A stretch of 64,000 nt of DNA from Gp13-AA77 sp035946575 (lineage in GTDB: Bacteria > Acidobacteriota > Terriglobia > UBA7540), in the NCBI GenBank assembly GCA_035946575.1, contig DASYZG010000126.1, forward strand, positions 18,501 to 82,500, read 5' to 3'. This document shows positions 9,511 to 17,932 of the stretch, piece after piece. The position numbers and the translations under genes are program-made. How positions within the stretch are numbered: position 1 is the first letter of the stretch; every line of letters begins with the position of its first letter. Below the pieces are notes generated by a model. The model saw nothing but the letters and a program-made list of their open reading frames with translations. It did not search any database and was not told the DNA's origin.

Positions 9511-10392
9511 CGGCTTCTTATCTCTGCCCCAGGTTTTGTACAGCCCGAGGTAGGCGTAATTCTCCGTCATACCTGCGATGGAATGCCCGTAGGCGAACAG
9601 CAGCTGCAGGCCAGGCGACTTGAAATGGTAGTAGCCGCCGGCATCGATCATCGTGGAAGCGTGGATCTGCGGCGCGGCATAACCTTCCGGACCGTGGGAA
9701 AACACCTCGGCGGCGAGCTCCAGCTTCTTGTTGATGGTTCGTTTCGTCAGATACCCTTCATAGAAGTAATTCCGGTAACCCACCTGCGGCACGATGGCGT
9801 ACCCGGCGCCTCCGACCAGGCTCCAGGGCCCGAACTCCTTCTCAACCCAAAGGGGCAGCTTATACCAGGGCTTTCCCAGGCCGAGCCCCTTGACGTAACT
9901 TCCGGTGGGTACCTCGAGCATGGTGAAGGTTCCGATCTGCGGCCGGTGCTTGGTCTGCTTGATGAATCCCCACTTGACGCCCAGTTCGGCGTCCGTGAGT
10001 CCGAATTCGCTCGGCCCGGTTCCGCCCGGAAGGTAGATGGGATTGTTCGACGGAAGCACCGCTCCGAAGGGAAGAATCGCGTGCAACTGGATGGTTGGAA
10101 CGGCGCCCCAATTGAACTCGAACGCCGGGCCCGTAGGATCGATCTCCGCCGGCGTGCCATCCACCATCCCGAACACGTACGCTTCGTAGTGTCCGTAGTC
10201 CACCGGCGTCGGATCGTCGGTCTGGAAGGGAGGTCCGGCCTGCGCCCGGAGTCCCGGCACCCAGGCTAGGAGGCCCAAAGCGATCAACGGGAACCAGCGC
10301 GCGCTGCTGGTACCCGTGCCTCCCCTGTGCACGGCCATCGCCACCGGGCTCTGATATGTCGATGCGCCGATGACCGCCTGGGGATTTGGCAT
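9505..10392 (-). CDS. Outer-membrane channel-like protein (Phenol_MetA_deg-like)
   Basis: The 295-residue protein has a signal peptide around residues 33-51 (WFPLIALGLLAWVPGLRAQA). The mature sequence of alternating aromatic strands ends in an aromatic-rich C terminus. GPPFQTDDPTPVDYGHYEAYVFG and FNWGAVPTIQLHAILPFG are typical of the MetA-pathway-of-phenol-degradation beta-barrel family, which is of uncertain substrate. The last codons and stop lie in palindromic element A. The N terminus before about residue 19 is doubtful, because ATG 10338 would give a shorter, more usual leader. Confidence 0.75.
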   Translation of the reverse strand: MPNPQAVIGASTYQSPVAMAVHRGGTGTSSARWFPLIALGLLAWVPGLRAQAGPPFQTDDPTPVDYGHYEAYVFGMVDGTPAEIDPTGPAFEFNWGAVPTIQLHAILPFGAVLPSNNPIYLPGGTGPSEFGLTDAELGVKWGFIKQTKHRPQIGTFTMLEVPTGSYVKGLGLGKPWYKLPLWVEKEFGPWSLVGGAGYAIVPQVGYRNYFYEGYLTKRTINKKLELAAEVFSHGPEGYAAPQIHASTMIDAGGYYHFKSPGLQLLFAYGHSIAGMTENYAYLGLYKTWGRDKKPN

Positions 10393-10416
10393 TCTGGTTT
10401 GCAGACGCGGCGTTGC

Positions 10417-11132
10417 TTATTGCTTCTTCAGCAGCAGCGGAAGACTGGCGCCACCCTGGCTCCACGTACCGTCAATGCTCTTGAGATCGCCCGCGATCTT
10501 TCCCTCGAATTTGCCGCCGATCCCCTCGATTCGAGCGTGAGTGCGGCACCGGCGCGAGTAACGGAGGTCACGGGTATGCCCGCCGTGTTCTGGTCCGGGC
10601 TGTCCATGGTGGCGGTCAGGCCATCCTCGGTGTTGGTGATGTGTACCACCACGGTGAGCTTGCTTTGACCGGTATCAAGCGTACCCTGCCACGTACCGTC
10701 GATGTCCGACGGCTTCGCCGCCCTGGCCGCCTTGGCCGGTTTGTCCGCCGCCTTCGCGGGCGCTGCGGGTGCGCGCTTGAAGTTCAGCGGCAACGACTGC
10801 CCCTGCGTCCAGGTGCCATCGATCTCGCTCCCGTCCGGCTTGACCGTCCCCTCGTAGCTCCCGTTCACCGCCTCGACGCCCAGGCTGAGCTTGGAATCTT
10901 TGAGCGAGACGGTTGCGATGGGAATGCCATACGACCCCTGATCGACGCTGTCCAGGGTGGCTCCCAGGCCGCCGTTCGCGGCTTTGGTCAGGTGCAGAAC
11001 CAGGTGCAACTGCCCCTGGCCGGTATCGAGCATGCCCTGCCAGTCTCCGGCAATGTCCTGCGCGTAGGAAATTGCGGTAACCAGCAGCGCGAGCCCAGCG
11101 AGTCCGAATGCTCTCTGGATGAACGTCTGCAT
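10417..11132 (-). pseudogene. Exported two-repeat beta protein, frameshifted in the second repeat
   Basis: ATG 11132 follows AGGAGGGG and begins a signal peptide ending ISYAQ. Two copies of a roughly 95-residue module follow: DIAGDWQGMLDTGQGQLHLVLHL and DIDGTWQGTLDTGQSKLTVVVHI. They are joined by an Ala/Lys-rich linker. The open frame leaves the homology near 10540 (ALTLESRGSAANS). One base over, the frame continues IEGIGGKFEGKIAGDL...SIDGTWSQGG and stops at 10417-10419, matching the end of repeat 1. So a single-base indel near 10535-10545 separates the parts. Function unknown; lipocalin-like by pattern only. It could be a sequencing error. Confidence 0.8.
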
Positions 11133-11215
11133 AGCCCCTCCTGTCTTGCAGGGCTGACCCTGGGGTCGGCCGCGGCCGGGGCGAGCCCCGGCCCTGCAAT
11201 CCTCCATCTGTTTGC

Positions 11216-11342
11216 AATTAATGACGCTTACAAGTCAGGGTGACAGATCGTGCTGTAGCGCGGGCGTCCCCTCCCGCGATTTTCGCGCCTGGGACAGGCG
11301 CGCTACAGCGCACCGCTGTTACTCCATTTTGTAATCCTCTAT
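11216..11342. repeat. 126-bp nested palindromic element, copy B (inverted)
   Basis: Read on the minus strand this is almost identical to 9385-9510, with the same nested hairpins and the same flanking ATAGAGGATTACAAAATGG and GTCATTAATT. The outer right arm has decayed (TGTAAGC for TGTAATC). Together the two copies bracket about 1.7 kb holding two minus-strand exported-protein genes. Confidence 0.85.
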
Positions 11343-11458
11343 AAGACCTCATGACGGCCGGCCTGAGCATGCCCCAGGAAGTCCTCGGCATCATCTTACA
11401 CCGGATGCAACCAGGATCCGCCCGTGGAGCGTCCCCACTTCATCTAGTCGACTGCTAC

Positions 11459-11613
11459 GGTGATCTCCGAGTGGACCCCGGGAAGGCCCGCCTCAATCGG
11501 TCGCGTCACGGCATCACCTTTGAAGCCACAACTGTATTCGGTGATCCGTTGGCGATAACGATCGATGACCCGGATAATTCTCCCGATGAGTGGAGATTCT
11601 TGACGACAGGGCT
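11459..11613 (+). pseudogene. BrnT-type (DUF497) toxin relic
   Basis: The plus-strand frame reads VDPGKARLNRSRHGITFE, then ATTVFGDPLAITIDDPDNS and PDEWRFLTTG. This is the characteristic first half of BrnT ribonuclease toxins (WDPxKAxxNxxKHGVSFEEA, TVFGDPLA, DxxHS, RFxTIG). The start region and the second half with its catalytic residues are missing. After GLL the sequence becomes antisense to the neighbouring toroid gene. No brnA antitoxin follows. It is a truncated remnant and not functional. Confidence 0.7.
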
Positions 11614-12597
11614 GCTGCCCTTTTCCCACCACTTCAGCACCCGCAACGCCCGCAACGTATTCCAGCGGCTCGGCGCTCCCACGCGCTCCATCTCAAAATA
11701 CGTTTTCCCGGGATAGCGATTCTGCAGGTCCCAGCGTCCCTCAGGGCGCCGGTGCCGGCGGACGACCTCAACCGCATCCTCGAGGCGCGGATCGCGAGGC
11801 GCGTCGACGGCCTGAAAGTAGTCGAGGCCCCGCAGGACGTCGTAGTGCCATCGCGGCGGAAAAGAGAACCGCAGGAATTCAGGCTTGATGATTGCGCCCG
11901 TGCGATGCGACCGGAAAAGGCGATGGGCCAGAAGGAACTCCCGGCCGCGCTGTTGCGCGGCTCGTAGTGCCGGCAACCCGGCACCGCGCCACCGTTCGTA
12001 ATGCCTCAGGCCTTCGAGGACGCTGATGGTGGTGTGGACCGACGAGTGTGTGGCGCCCTGCGGACGCCTGCAGTTCCAGCCTCCATCGGGCATCTGCTCG
12101 TCAAGCACATGACGGGCGACCGTATCGAGGCGAGCGTCATCGTGCTGAAAATAGGAGAGAATGGAAAGCACCATCCCGCTGATGCATGTCTCGCCGCTGC
12201 GCGTCCATTTCGCCCAGGTCCCATAGCTGAGGCCGCCGTCGGGCTGCAGCCCTCGGTCGAGTAGTAGACCGCAGGCCTTTTGCGCCTGCCGATTTGCCTG
12301 TGGCAGGCCAAAGTCGCGAAGCATCAGCATGGTGTAGGTGGTCGAGATCCACTTGGGCGAGTAGAGCCCGCTGTCGGACGACTTCCCGCGCGCCCACCTG
12401 CCGTCGCGACCCTGCTTCGCGAGCAGCCGCGCGCCCCAGCCTTCGCGCGGGACCTTTCGCCGCTCCCGCTCCGCCGCTTCTCCGCCAGCGCCGGTGAGAT
12501 CCCTCATCGTCTGCCAGCGAATGGCGGGGTCTCCATCCAAGAGCCAGCTAATGGCCTCGTCCGTTTGCTGTCCTGAAGGCACGTGTTGGATTTTCAT
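11506..12597 (-). CDS. Alpha/alpha-toroid (squalene-cyclase/prenyltransferase-like) protein with a chimeric tail
   Basis: ATG 12597 gives about 363 residues. QW-like repeats (QGRDGRWARG, LQPDGGLSYG, EQMPDGGWNC, RRPEGRWDLQ) indicate a terpenoid-cyclase/prenyltransferase alpha/alpha toroid. No DXDD cyclase motif is visible, so a cyclase activity is not supported. There is no signal peptide. The last 30 or so residues, after VLKWWEKG, are encoded by the antisense strand of a BrnT relic. The native stop therefore seems to have been lost to a rearrangement and the present C terminus is a read-through. AGAGG lies directly before the start, a weak ribosome site. Confidence 0.7.
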   Translation of the reverse strand: MKIQHVPSGQQTDEAISWLLDGDPAIRWQTMRDLTGAGGEAAERERRKVPREGWGARLLAKQGRDGRWARGKSSDSGLYSPKWISTTYTMLMLRDFGLPQANRQAQKACGLLLDRGLQPDGGLSYGTWAKWTRSGETCISGMVLSILSYFQHDDARLDTVARHVLDEQMPDGGWNCRRPQGATHSSVHTTISVLEGLRHYERWRGAGLPALRAAQQRGREFLLAHRLFRSHRTGAIIKPEFLRFSFPPRWHYDVLRGLDYFQAVDAPRDPRLEDAVEVVRRHRRPEGRWDLQNRYPGKTYFEMERVGAPSRWNTLRALRVLKWWEKGSSPVVKNLHSSGELSGSSIVIANGSPNTVVASKVMP

Positions 12598-12775
12598 ACC
12601 TCTGCGCGACTTGGGCCGAGGATGCGACCGAATTACCACGCCACCGCGACGCGCCACCGGCGCCGGTATGAGCCGGTGCGGCCGGATGATAACTCCGGAA
12701 ACGATGCCCCAAAGGCAGCTTTTCGCCGGAAAGACCGGGCTGTTCGGCTAAGTCACTGAATCCATGGCGAAAATA

Positions 12776-12822
12776 AATTTTCTCAATTTTCTCACTTTTC
12801 TCACTTTTCTCCATTGTCCCAA
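12776..12822 (-). repeat. GGGACAATGGAGAAAAGTGAG repeat, copy 1
   Basis: On the minus strand, GGGACAATG is followed by phased 9-base units GAGAAAAGT GAGAAAAGT GAGAAAATT GAGAAAATT. The first 36 or so bases are repeated at 27932-27968 on the plus strand. The ATG opens a short frame MEKSEKSEKIEKIYF in this copy. Confidence 0.7.
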
Positions 12823-12908
12823 ATTTCGGGAGGACAATACTATCTTGGCCGTTCCCGGCGGCCGCTTCGCTGGAGAGAGAAATGAGGGGAATCGATTTTT
12901 ACGCCAAA

Positions 12909-13020
12909 CAAAGCCATCATATAATTGAAAAAAATACACTTACCATTTTTCATAGGGGTCGAAAGCCATCAGGTGCTTGAAAACAAATGAGTTAGATTCT
13001 GAAAGCCATCAGGTTATTGA
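12909..13020 (+). repeat. Three iterated 20-base motifs
   Basis: GAAAGCCATCAGGTGCTTGA (12961-12980) and GAAAGCCATCAGGTTATTGA (13001-13020) are spaced exactly 40 bases apart. A weaker copy, CAAAGCCATCATATAATTGA, lies at 12909-12928. There are too few units for a CRISPR array. Iterons or operator sites are possible. Confidence 0.55.
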
Positions 13021-13278
13021 TGGGATGAGACTTAAGCGCGTTTGATGATGAGAAAAACCGTGTCCCTACTGCAAAGAAAGGCCCGTTCAGCCGGTTTTGA
13101 CGCTAATCGCCGGCCGCTCAAATGTCCATTGGCCCCCCCCTCCCGCGCGGGAAGTCCGCCGTACGCACTAACGCTCGGAAACAGGGCGGCTCAGCAACCA
13201 GAGACAGAAAGGTCATGGTAATTGCGAACAGCGGCACTGAGTGTCCATAATGCGAAGGATTGTTGAAGGGAGGGTCTG

Positions 13279-15087
13279 ATGGATCGTCGAGACGCGCTGC
13301 GATCGGGATTGGTCATGGCAGCTTCAGGACTTGTGGGAGGCGATGAGGCACGAGGGGCGAATGGGCCGCGAAGCGGGCAAGCGCCGTCTTCGTCCGGCCA
13401 GTCTGCCGCCGCGCTCGCGCACTTCTTCGACGCGGAGTGGGAATGGAGCCTGGAGCGCAATCCCACCTGGGCTTCGCTGCTCGGCGACCGGCGCTGGAAC
13501 GATCGCTGGGAGGACGCGAGTCTCGACGCCATCGAGCGCAATCATCAACATCGGGTGGCGGCGCTCGAGCGCCTGTCGGCCATCGATCGGGCCGCGCTTT
13601 CGCCTCGCGATCAGCTCAACTACGATCTCTTCCAGCGCGACTACGCGCAGGCCATCGAGGAACATTCCTTCCACTGGTACCTGGTTCCGCTCAACCAGCG
13701 CGGCGGCATCCAGACCGCGGACGAACTCGGCGACGAGCTGCGATTTACGACCGCCAGGGATTATGAGGACTGGACCGCGCGCCTGCGCTCCTTCCCGGTT
13801 CATATGGATCAGACGATCGAGGTGATGCGCGAAGGCATCCGCCAGAAGATGCTGCTGCCGCGGGTGGTGATGGAGCGCATCCCGGCGCAGATCGATCACC
13901 AGGTCGTCACTGACCCGACCGCGAGCCCGTTCTACAAACCCTTCCAGCGGTTTCCCGAGAGCATCGCCAAGCGCGACCAGGACCGGCTGGCCGCTGCGGG
14001 GCGCGATGCCATAGACGGCGGGCTGGTCGAATCGTTCGTCAAATTCAAGCGCTTCTTCACCGGGGAGTATCTACCGGCCTGCTTCGAGCAGGTCGGCATC
14101 TGGCAGGTGCCGAACGGCCTGGCGCTCTACGCTTTCGATGTGCGCAAGTTCACCACCACCAATCTGACGCCGGACCAGGTCCACAAAATCGGTCTCGAGG
14201 AAGTGGCGCGCATCGAGACGGAGATGGAAAAGGTGCGCGCCGGCGCGGATTTCAAGGGATCGCGGGACGAGTTCTTCCATTACCTGCGCACCGATCCCCG
14301 CTTCTTCGAGAAGACGCCGGACGACCTGCTGGAGGCCTACCGCGCCCTCGCCAAGCGTGTGGACCCGAAGCTGGTGAAGTTGTTCCGCACGCTGCCGCGC
14401 ATGCCCTATGGCGTGGAGCCCATTCCCGCCGAGGTCGCGCCCGATACCACTGCCGCCTATTACAGCCAGGGCGCCGCCGACGGGTCGCGCGCCGGCACCT
14501 ACTACGTGAACCTCTACCGTCCCGAAATGCGCCCGAAGTGGGAGATGACGGCGCTCACGCTGCATGAGTCGGTGCCGGGTCATCACATCCAGATCGCCCT
14601 CGGCATGGAGCAGACCGGCCTGCCCAACTTCCGCCGCTACGGCTACTACAACGCCTTCGGCGAGGGCTGGGGACTCTATGCGGAGTCGCTCGGCGACGAG
14701 ATGGGCCTTTACGACGATCCTTATTCGAAGTTCGGCCAGCTCACTTACGACATGTGGCGCGCCGTGCGCCTGGTGGTTGATACGGGAATCCACTCCATGC
14801 GCTGGACCCGCCAGCAGGCGATCGATTACTTCATGGCCAAGGCCGCCAAGGCCGAACTCGACGTGGTGAACGAAATCGACCGTTATATCGCCTGGCCGGG
14901 GCAGGCCCTGGCCTACAAGATTGGCGAGCTCAAGATTCGCGAGCTGCGCAACAGGGCCGCCGCGGCGCTGGGCACGAGCTTCGACGTCCGCGAGTTTCAC
15001 GAGGTGGTGCTGCGCGAGGGCGCCCTGCCGCTCGACATCCTGGAGCGCAACGTGAACGCCTGGATGAGCCAGGCAACGGGCGGATGA
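13279..15087 (+). CDS. DUF885 family zinc metallopeptidase-like protein, exported
   Basis: The 602-residue protein begins with a Tat-like leader (MDRRDALRSGLVMAASGLVGG). It carries the DUF885 signature: HESVPGHH near residue 429 (an HEXXXGHH-type zinc site) followed by EGWGLYAE about 35 residues later, which supplies the downstream glutamate. Length and spacing are normal for the family, whose members are predicted periplasmic carboxypeptidase-like enzymes with unknown natural substrates. A weak GGGAGGG site precedes the ATG by about 6 bases. The short downstream gene overlaps its end if an ATG at 15084 is used. Confidence 0.9.
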   Translation: MDRRDALRSGLVMAASGLVGGDEARGANGPRSGQAPSSSGQSAAALAHFFDAEWEWSLERNPTWASLLGDRRWNDRWEDASLDAIERNHQHRVAALERLSAIDRAALSPRDQLNYDLFQRDYAQAIEEHSFHWYLVPLNQRGGIQTADELGDELRFTTARDYEDWTARLRSFPVHMDQTIEVMREGIRQKMLLPRVVMERIPAQIDHQVVTDPTASPFYKPFQRFPESIAKRDQDRLAAAGRDAIDGGLVESFVKFKRFFTGEYLPACFEQVGIWQVPNGLALYAFDVRKFTTTNLTPDQVHKIGLEEVARIETEMEKVRAGADFKGSRDEFFHYLRTDPRFFEKTPDDLLEAYRALAKRVDPKLVKLFRTLPRMPYGVEPIPAEVAPDTTAAYYSQGAADGSRAGTYYVNLYRPEMRPKWEMTALTLHESVPGHHIQIALGMEQTGLPNFRRYGYYNAFGEGWGLYAESLGDEMGLYDDPYSKFGQLTYDMWRAVRLVVDTGIHSMRWTRQQAIDYFMAKAAKAELDVVNEIDRYIAWPGQALAYKIGELKIRELRNRAAAALGTSFDVREFHEVVLREGALPLDILERNVNAWMSQATGG

Positions 15088-15112
15088 GTGAGGGACGACC
15101 TATTAGAGTAGT

Positions 15113-15157
15113 TGTCATTCTGACGAGCCGAAGGCGAGGAAGAATCTCGGCATTTGA
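15113..15157 (+). repeat. Dispersed GTCATTCTGACGAGCCGAAG-type repeat
   Basis: The text TTGTCATTCTGACGAGCCGA, then AGGCGAGGAAGAATCTCGG is a member of the imperfect palindromic family also seen at 30152, 52832 and 63361. It falls between the DUF885 gene and the short downstream gene and argues against a start for that gene inside it. Confidence 0.6.
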
Positions 15158-15167
15158 GACGAAACAC

Positions 15168-15482
15168 GTGAAGGACAGCAAACAAGTTGTTAAGGAGTAC
15201 GCGCTCAGATCGATATCTGACGATTACGAGAACCTAGAGACGATTTTTGCCGATGTTACAGACTGGTCCGCACACAGCGGAAGTCAACCAGATCGCGAGT
15301 CAGTTGTTGCGGCAGTCCAGGAACTCGTACAAGGTGGTTACGCCCAAGCTTATCGTTTCGATCCACCCTTTAAGGAAGCAATTCCTACTGAGTACTCGAC
15401 TGAACTCGTCGACGAACTGTGGTTCTATGTAACCTCAGAAGGCAAGCGCCTTGCCTGCGCCCTCAAGGAACATTGGCGCTAG
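15168..15482 (+). CDS. Hypothetical small soluble protein
   Basis: GTG 15168 gives 104 residues (VKDSKQVVKEYALRSISDDYENLETIF...). A longer frame from ATG 15084 would translate the dispersed repeat at 15113-15157, so the shorter start is preferred, though no clear ribosome site is seen. The sequence has a TDW...VVAAVQELVQGGYAQAYRF stretch that may be a helix-turn-helix, and there is no signal peptide. Base use is less GC-rich than in its neighbours, which hints at separate origin. Family not recognised. Confidence 0.55.
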   Translation: MKDSKQVVKEYALRSISDDYENLETIFADVTDWSAHSGSQPDRESVVAAVQELVQGGYAQAYRFDPPFKEAIPTEYSTELVDELWFYVTSEGKRLACALKEHWR

Positions 15483-15534
15483 GACGAGCAAATACTGGGA
15501 CCCTTCGCTGCGCTCAGGGCGACAGGCAGGAAGG

Positions 15535-17757
15535 TTATCGGTAATAGTGGAACCGCGAGCGCAGGTAGAAGTACTCGTTGATGGGTTGATCGTCCTGGAG
15601 CGGAGGAACGCGCGGATCTTCGGCAACGAAGTCCGCGACCGGGCGCTCGTGTTCGAGCACCAGCGCGAACATGCCTTCGGTGGTTGGCGCCGGGCCCCAT
15701 TCCACGAAATCGGCAGCAGCCGCGGGCGGCAGCCGGCTCGCGAGTTCGTCCGCGCTCAGCACGGGCAGAGGCTTGTCGCTAGCGACGAAATGAAATCCCC
15801 AGCCCTTGATCGACGTGAACACGCGCACATAGGGAAAGCAATCGCTTACCGCTTTGGCAACGGACGCCTGCGTGGCGTCATCGGCGCCCGGCAGCCAGAT
15901 CTGCAGGATTCCGCCGGAGTTCAGATGCGCTCTTGCGACTCTCAGGAATTCAACCGAATAGAGAAGGCTGGAAGTGGCCGCGCCCGGCGGCGGCGGAGGA
16001 TCGACGGTGATCACGTCATAGCGTTCCGCCGATCGCTCCAGAAATCGGCGGCCGTCATCGATCACCAGGTGCGCGGAAGGCAAGCCCAGCAGCGCCGGAC
16101 CATCGGGATGGAAGTAGCCGAACAGCTTGGGCACGCTCGGGACCAGCTCGACGGCGGTCGTCGGGATCCCCCACGACATCATGGAACGGAACGTCGTGCC
16201 CATCCCGAAGCAGATCACCAGGCCGTTCTTGGGCGCCCTGTCGAGCAGCGCCAGGGGGAAATGCGCCATCACCTTGGTGATGGGGGTGAGGTTCGTCATG
16301 CCCAGCCCATTAACGAGCAGCCGCTTGTCCATGCCGCTGCCCGTCGCAATCACCGTCGCCGTATAGTCCCGTCGCAGCACTCTGTCGGGATACTTCGCCT
16401 CATAGCCGCGCGCGAACGCCGCCAGGATCACCGAGCTCACAACCACGCCGGCGTAAAGAGCTCTGGTCTTCCGGGGCGAAAGCGAAGGTGCCCGGGACGA
16501 GGTTTCGTACAATGCGGCGAGAAGTCCGATCAGGAACAGCGGCAGCGACATGACATAAAGACCCCATCGATCGCCGAGCCACGGCAGAATCCAGAATCCG
16601 GCCATCAAGGGTCCGAGAATCGCGCCCACGATATTCACCGCATAGGCGCGGCCGGCGCGGTTGGGATCGCCCGACGACCACTGATCGACGAGCATGGGCG
16701 TCAGGAATCCGAGCAAGCTGCTGAAGGGCACAATGCCGAGCGCCGCTCTCCAGGCTGCGGCATGCGCGGATTTGAGGACGGGCAGATGCGGATCGGCGAA
16801 GACCAGGGGCAGCAGAGCCAGAAGCCCGGACAGGATCCAGGCCGGAGCGGTCCGCCCGGGATCGTGGCTGCGCACCCAACCGCGGTAGATCCTCGATCCG
16901 GCGAAGGTCGCGGCCAGATAGAACCCGAGAATCTCCGCGAAGGCGTAAACGACGTTTCCGAGGTAAGCCGTGTATTGCCTGATCCAGATAACCTCCATCG
17001 CCATGGTGCACAGGCCGGTGGTGAAGAGCAGCCAAAGCACGACCCTTCCCGAAGAGGCATAGATGCTCTGCGCGAATCGCCTCGCTGGCGCCGTGGACGG
17101 GCTACGAATCGGTTGCGGGACCGCGGAGCGTCGGAAGCTCAAGGCAAACACCGTCGCCGCCAGAATAGCGTTCAGGGCGACGGCGGCGTGCAGGGTGCCC
17201 GTGAAGCCCAGCAACTCGATCAGCACAAAGGTGGCGACCAGAGTTCCCAGGACGGCGCCGAGTACGTTGGCGAGGTACAGATAGCTGAACGAGCGCGCCG
17301 ACTCTTTCGCGATCAGCCTGCGGATCGCAGCCATGGCGAAGGGAAAGGTCGCGCCCATGCACGTGCACCAGGGAAGCAAGGCCACGCATATCCAGCCGCC
17401 GGAGGCGAGGTAATAGGTCGAGGATTGCCAGGCGAGGTTCGCTCCCGCTCCGGCGAGCATGCGAGAACCCAGATCGATCAGCGCCGGCACCAGCAGTCCG
17501 GAAGCGCCGATCAGGAGCTCGGTCAAACCATAGAGTCGCAAGGCGGCCGACCGCGGAGAGCCATCGAACCGGCGCACGAACGCTCCGCCGGCCCAGGATC
17601 CGAGGCCCAGACCCGCCATGAATACGGACAGTACGATCGACACCATCGGCGTCGTCACGCCGAACTTGGCCATGGCGAGCCGCAGCCACACGACTTCGTA
17701 CACCAGGCTGCAGAAACCTGATAGCAGGAAGAATCCAAAGAACCAGCGGATCCGCAT
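15535..17757 (-). CDS. Membrane-fused spermidine-synthase-like protein
   Basis: The 740-residue protein has an N-terminal integral membrane half with about 12-14 helices. It appears internally duplicated: SGFCSLVYEVVWLRLAM near residue 13 and TGLCTMAMEVIWIRQYT near 245. A C-terminal Rossmann domain of about 270 residues resembles spermidine synthases (VICFGMGTTFRSMMSWG, VELVPSVPKLFGYF, DDGRRFLERSAERYDVITVDPPPPP). Such fusions are common in Acidobacteriota and Deltaproteobacteria. Whether it makes a polyamine is unknown, because the usual GGG(D/E)G loop is replaced by CFGMGTT. It ends close to the short plus-strand gene. Confidence 0.85.
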   Translation of the reverse strand: MRIRWFFGFFLLSGFCSLVYEVVWLRLAMAKFGVTTPMVSIVLSVFMAGLGLGSWAGGAFVRRFDGSPRSAALRLYGLTELLIGASGLLVPALIDLGSRMLAGAGANLAWQSSTYYLASGGWICVALLPWCTCMGATFPFAMAAIRRLIAKESARSFSYLYLANVLGAVLGTLVATFVLIELLGFTGTLHAAVALNAILAATVFALSFRRSAVPQPIRSPSTAPARRFAQSIYASSGRVVLWLLFTTGLCTMAMEVIWIRQYTAYLGNVVYAFAEILGFYLAATFAGSRIYRGWVRSHDPGRTAPAWILSGLLALLPLVFADPHLPVLKSAHAAAWRAALGIVPFSSLLGFLTPMLVDQWSSGDPNRAGRAYAVNIVGAILGPLMAGFWILPWLGDRWGLYVMSLPLFLIGLLAALYETSSRAPSLSPRKTRALYAGVVVSSVILAAFARGYEAKYPDRVLRRDYTATVIATGSGMDKRLLVNGLGMTNLTPITKVMAHFPLALLDRAPKNGLVICFGMGTTFRSMMSWGIPTTAVELVPSVPKLFGYFHPDGPALLGLPSAHLVIDDGRRFLERSAERYDVITVDPPPPPGAATSSLLYSVEFLRVARAHLNSGGILQIWLPGADDATQASVAKAVSDCFPYVRVFTSIKGWGFHFVASDKPLPVLSADELASRLPPAAAADFVEWGPAPTTEGMFALVLEHERPVADFVAEDPRVPPLQDDQPINEYFYLRSRFHYYR

Positions 17758-17932
17758 CGTGTCGCTTTCCTGTTGCTTGCGCGCCTTACATTACTATAAG
17801 CGCGACACGGCGGCCCATCGATCATTTAACAGGAGTAGAGAAGCGGTGGAGTGTTCCCCCGAACCGGCTGCTGAAAAACGCGGTTTGAAGAGGGTAGCGG
17901 CGGGTTTACCTCGCCACCGTAGTGACCATACA

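Larger units (their letters stand above)
12598..13278. other. AT-rich gene-free stretch with iterated motifs
   Basis: About 680 bases hold no convincing gene. They contain a GAGAAAAGT-unit repeat (12776-12822), three copies of a 20-base motif (12909-13020) and a run of eight C residues near 13133. The A+T content between about 12750 and 13060 is clearly higher than in the flanking genes. Promoter or operator roles are possible but unproven. Confidence 0.6.

Noticed and set aside
12909..13020. CRISPR-like spaced repeats
   Set aside because: There are only two good units and one weak unit, the repeat is short and not palindromic, and no cas genes are present.
15451..17721. Plus-strand frame of 756 codons
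   Set aside because: It is antisense to the spermidine-synthase-like gene, with Arg/Gln/His-rich composition and no domain pattern.
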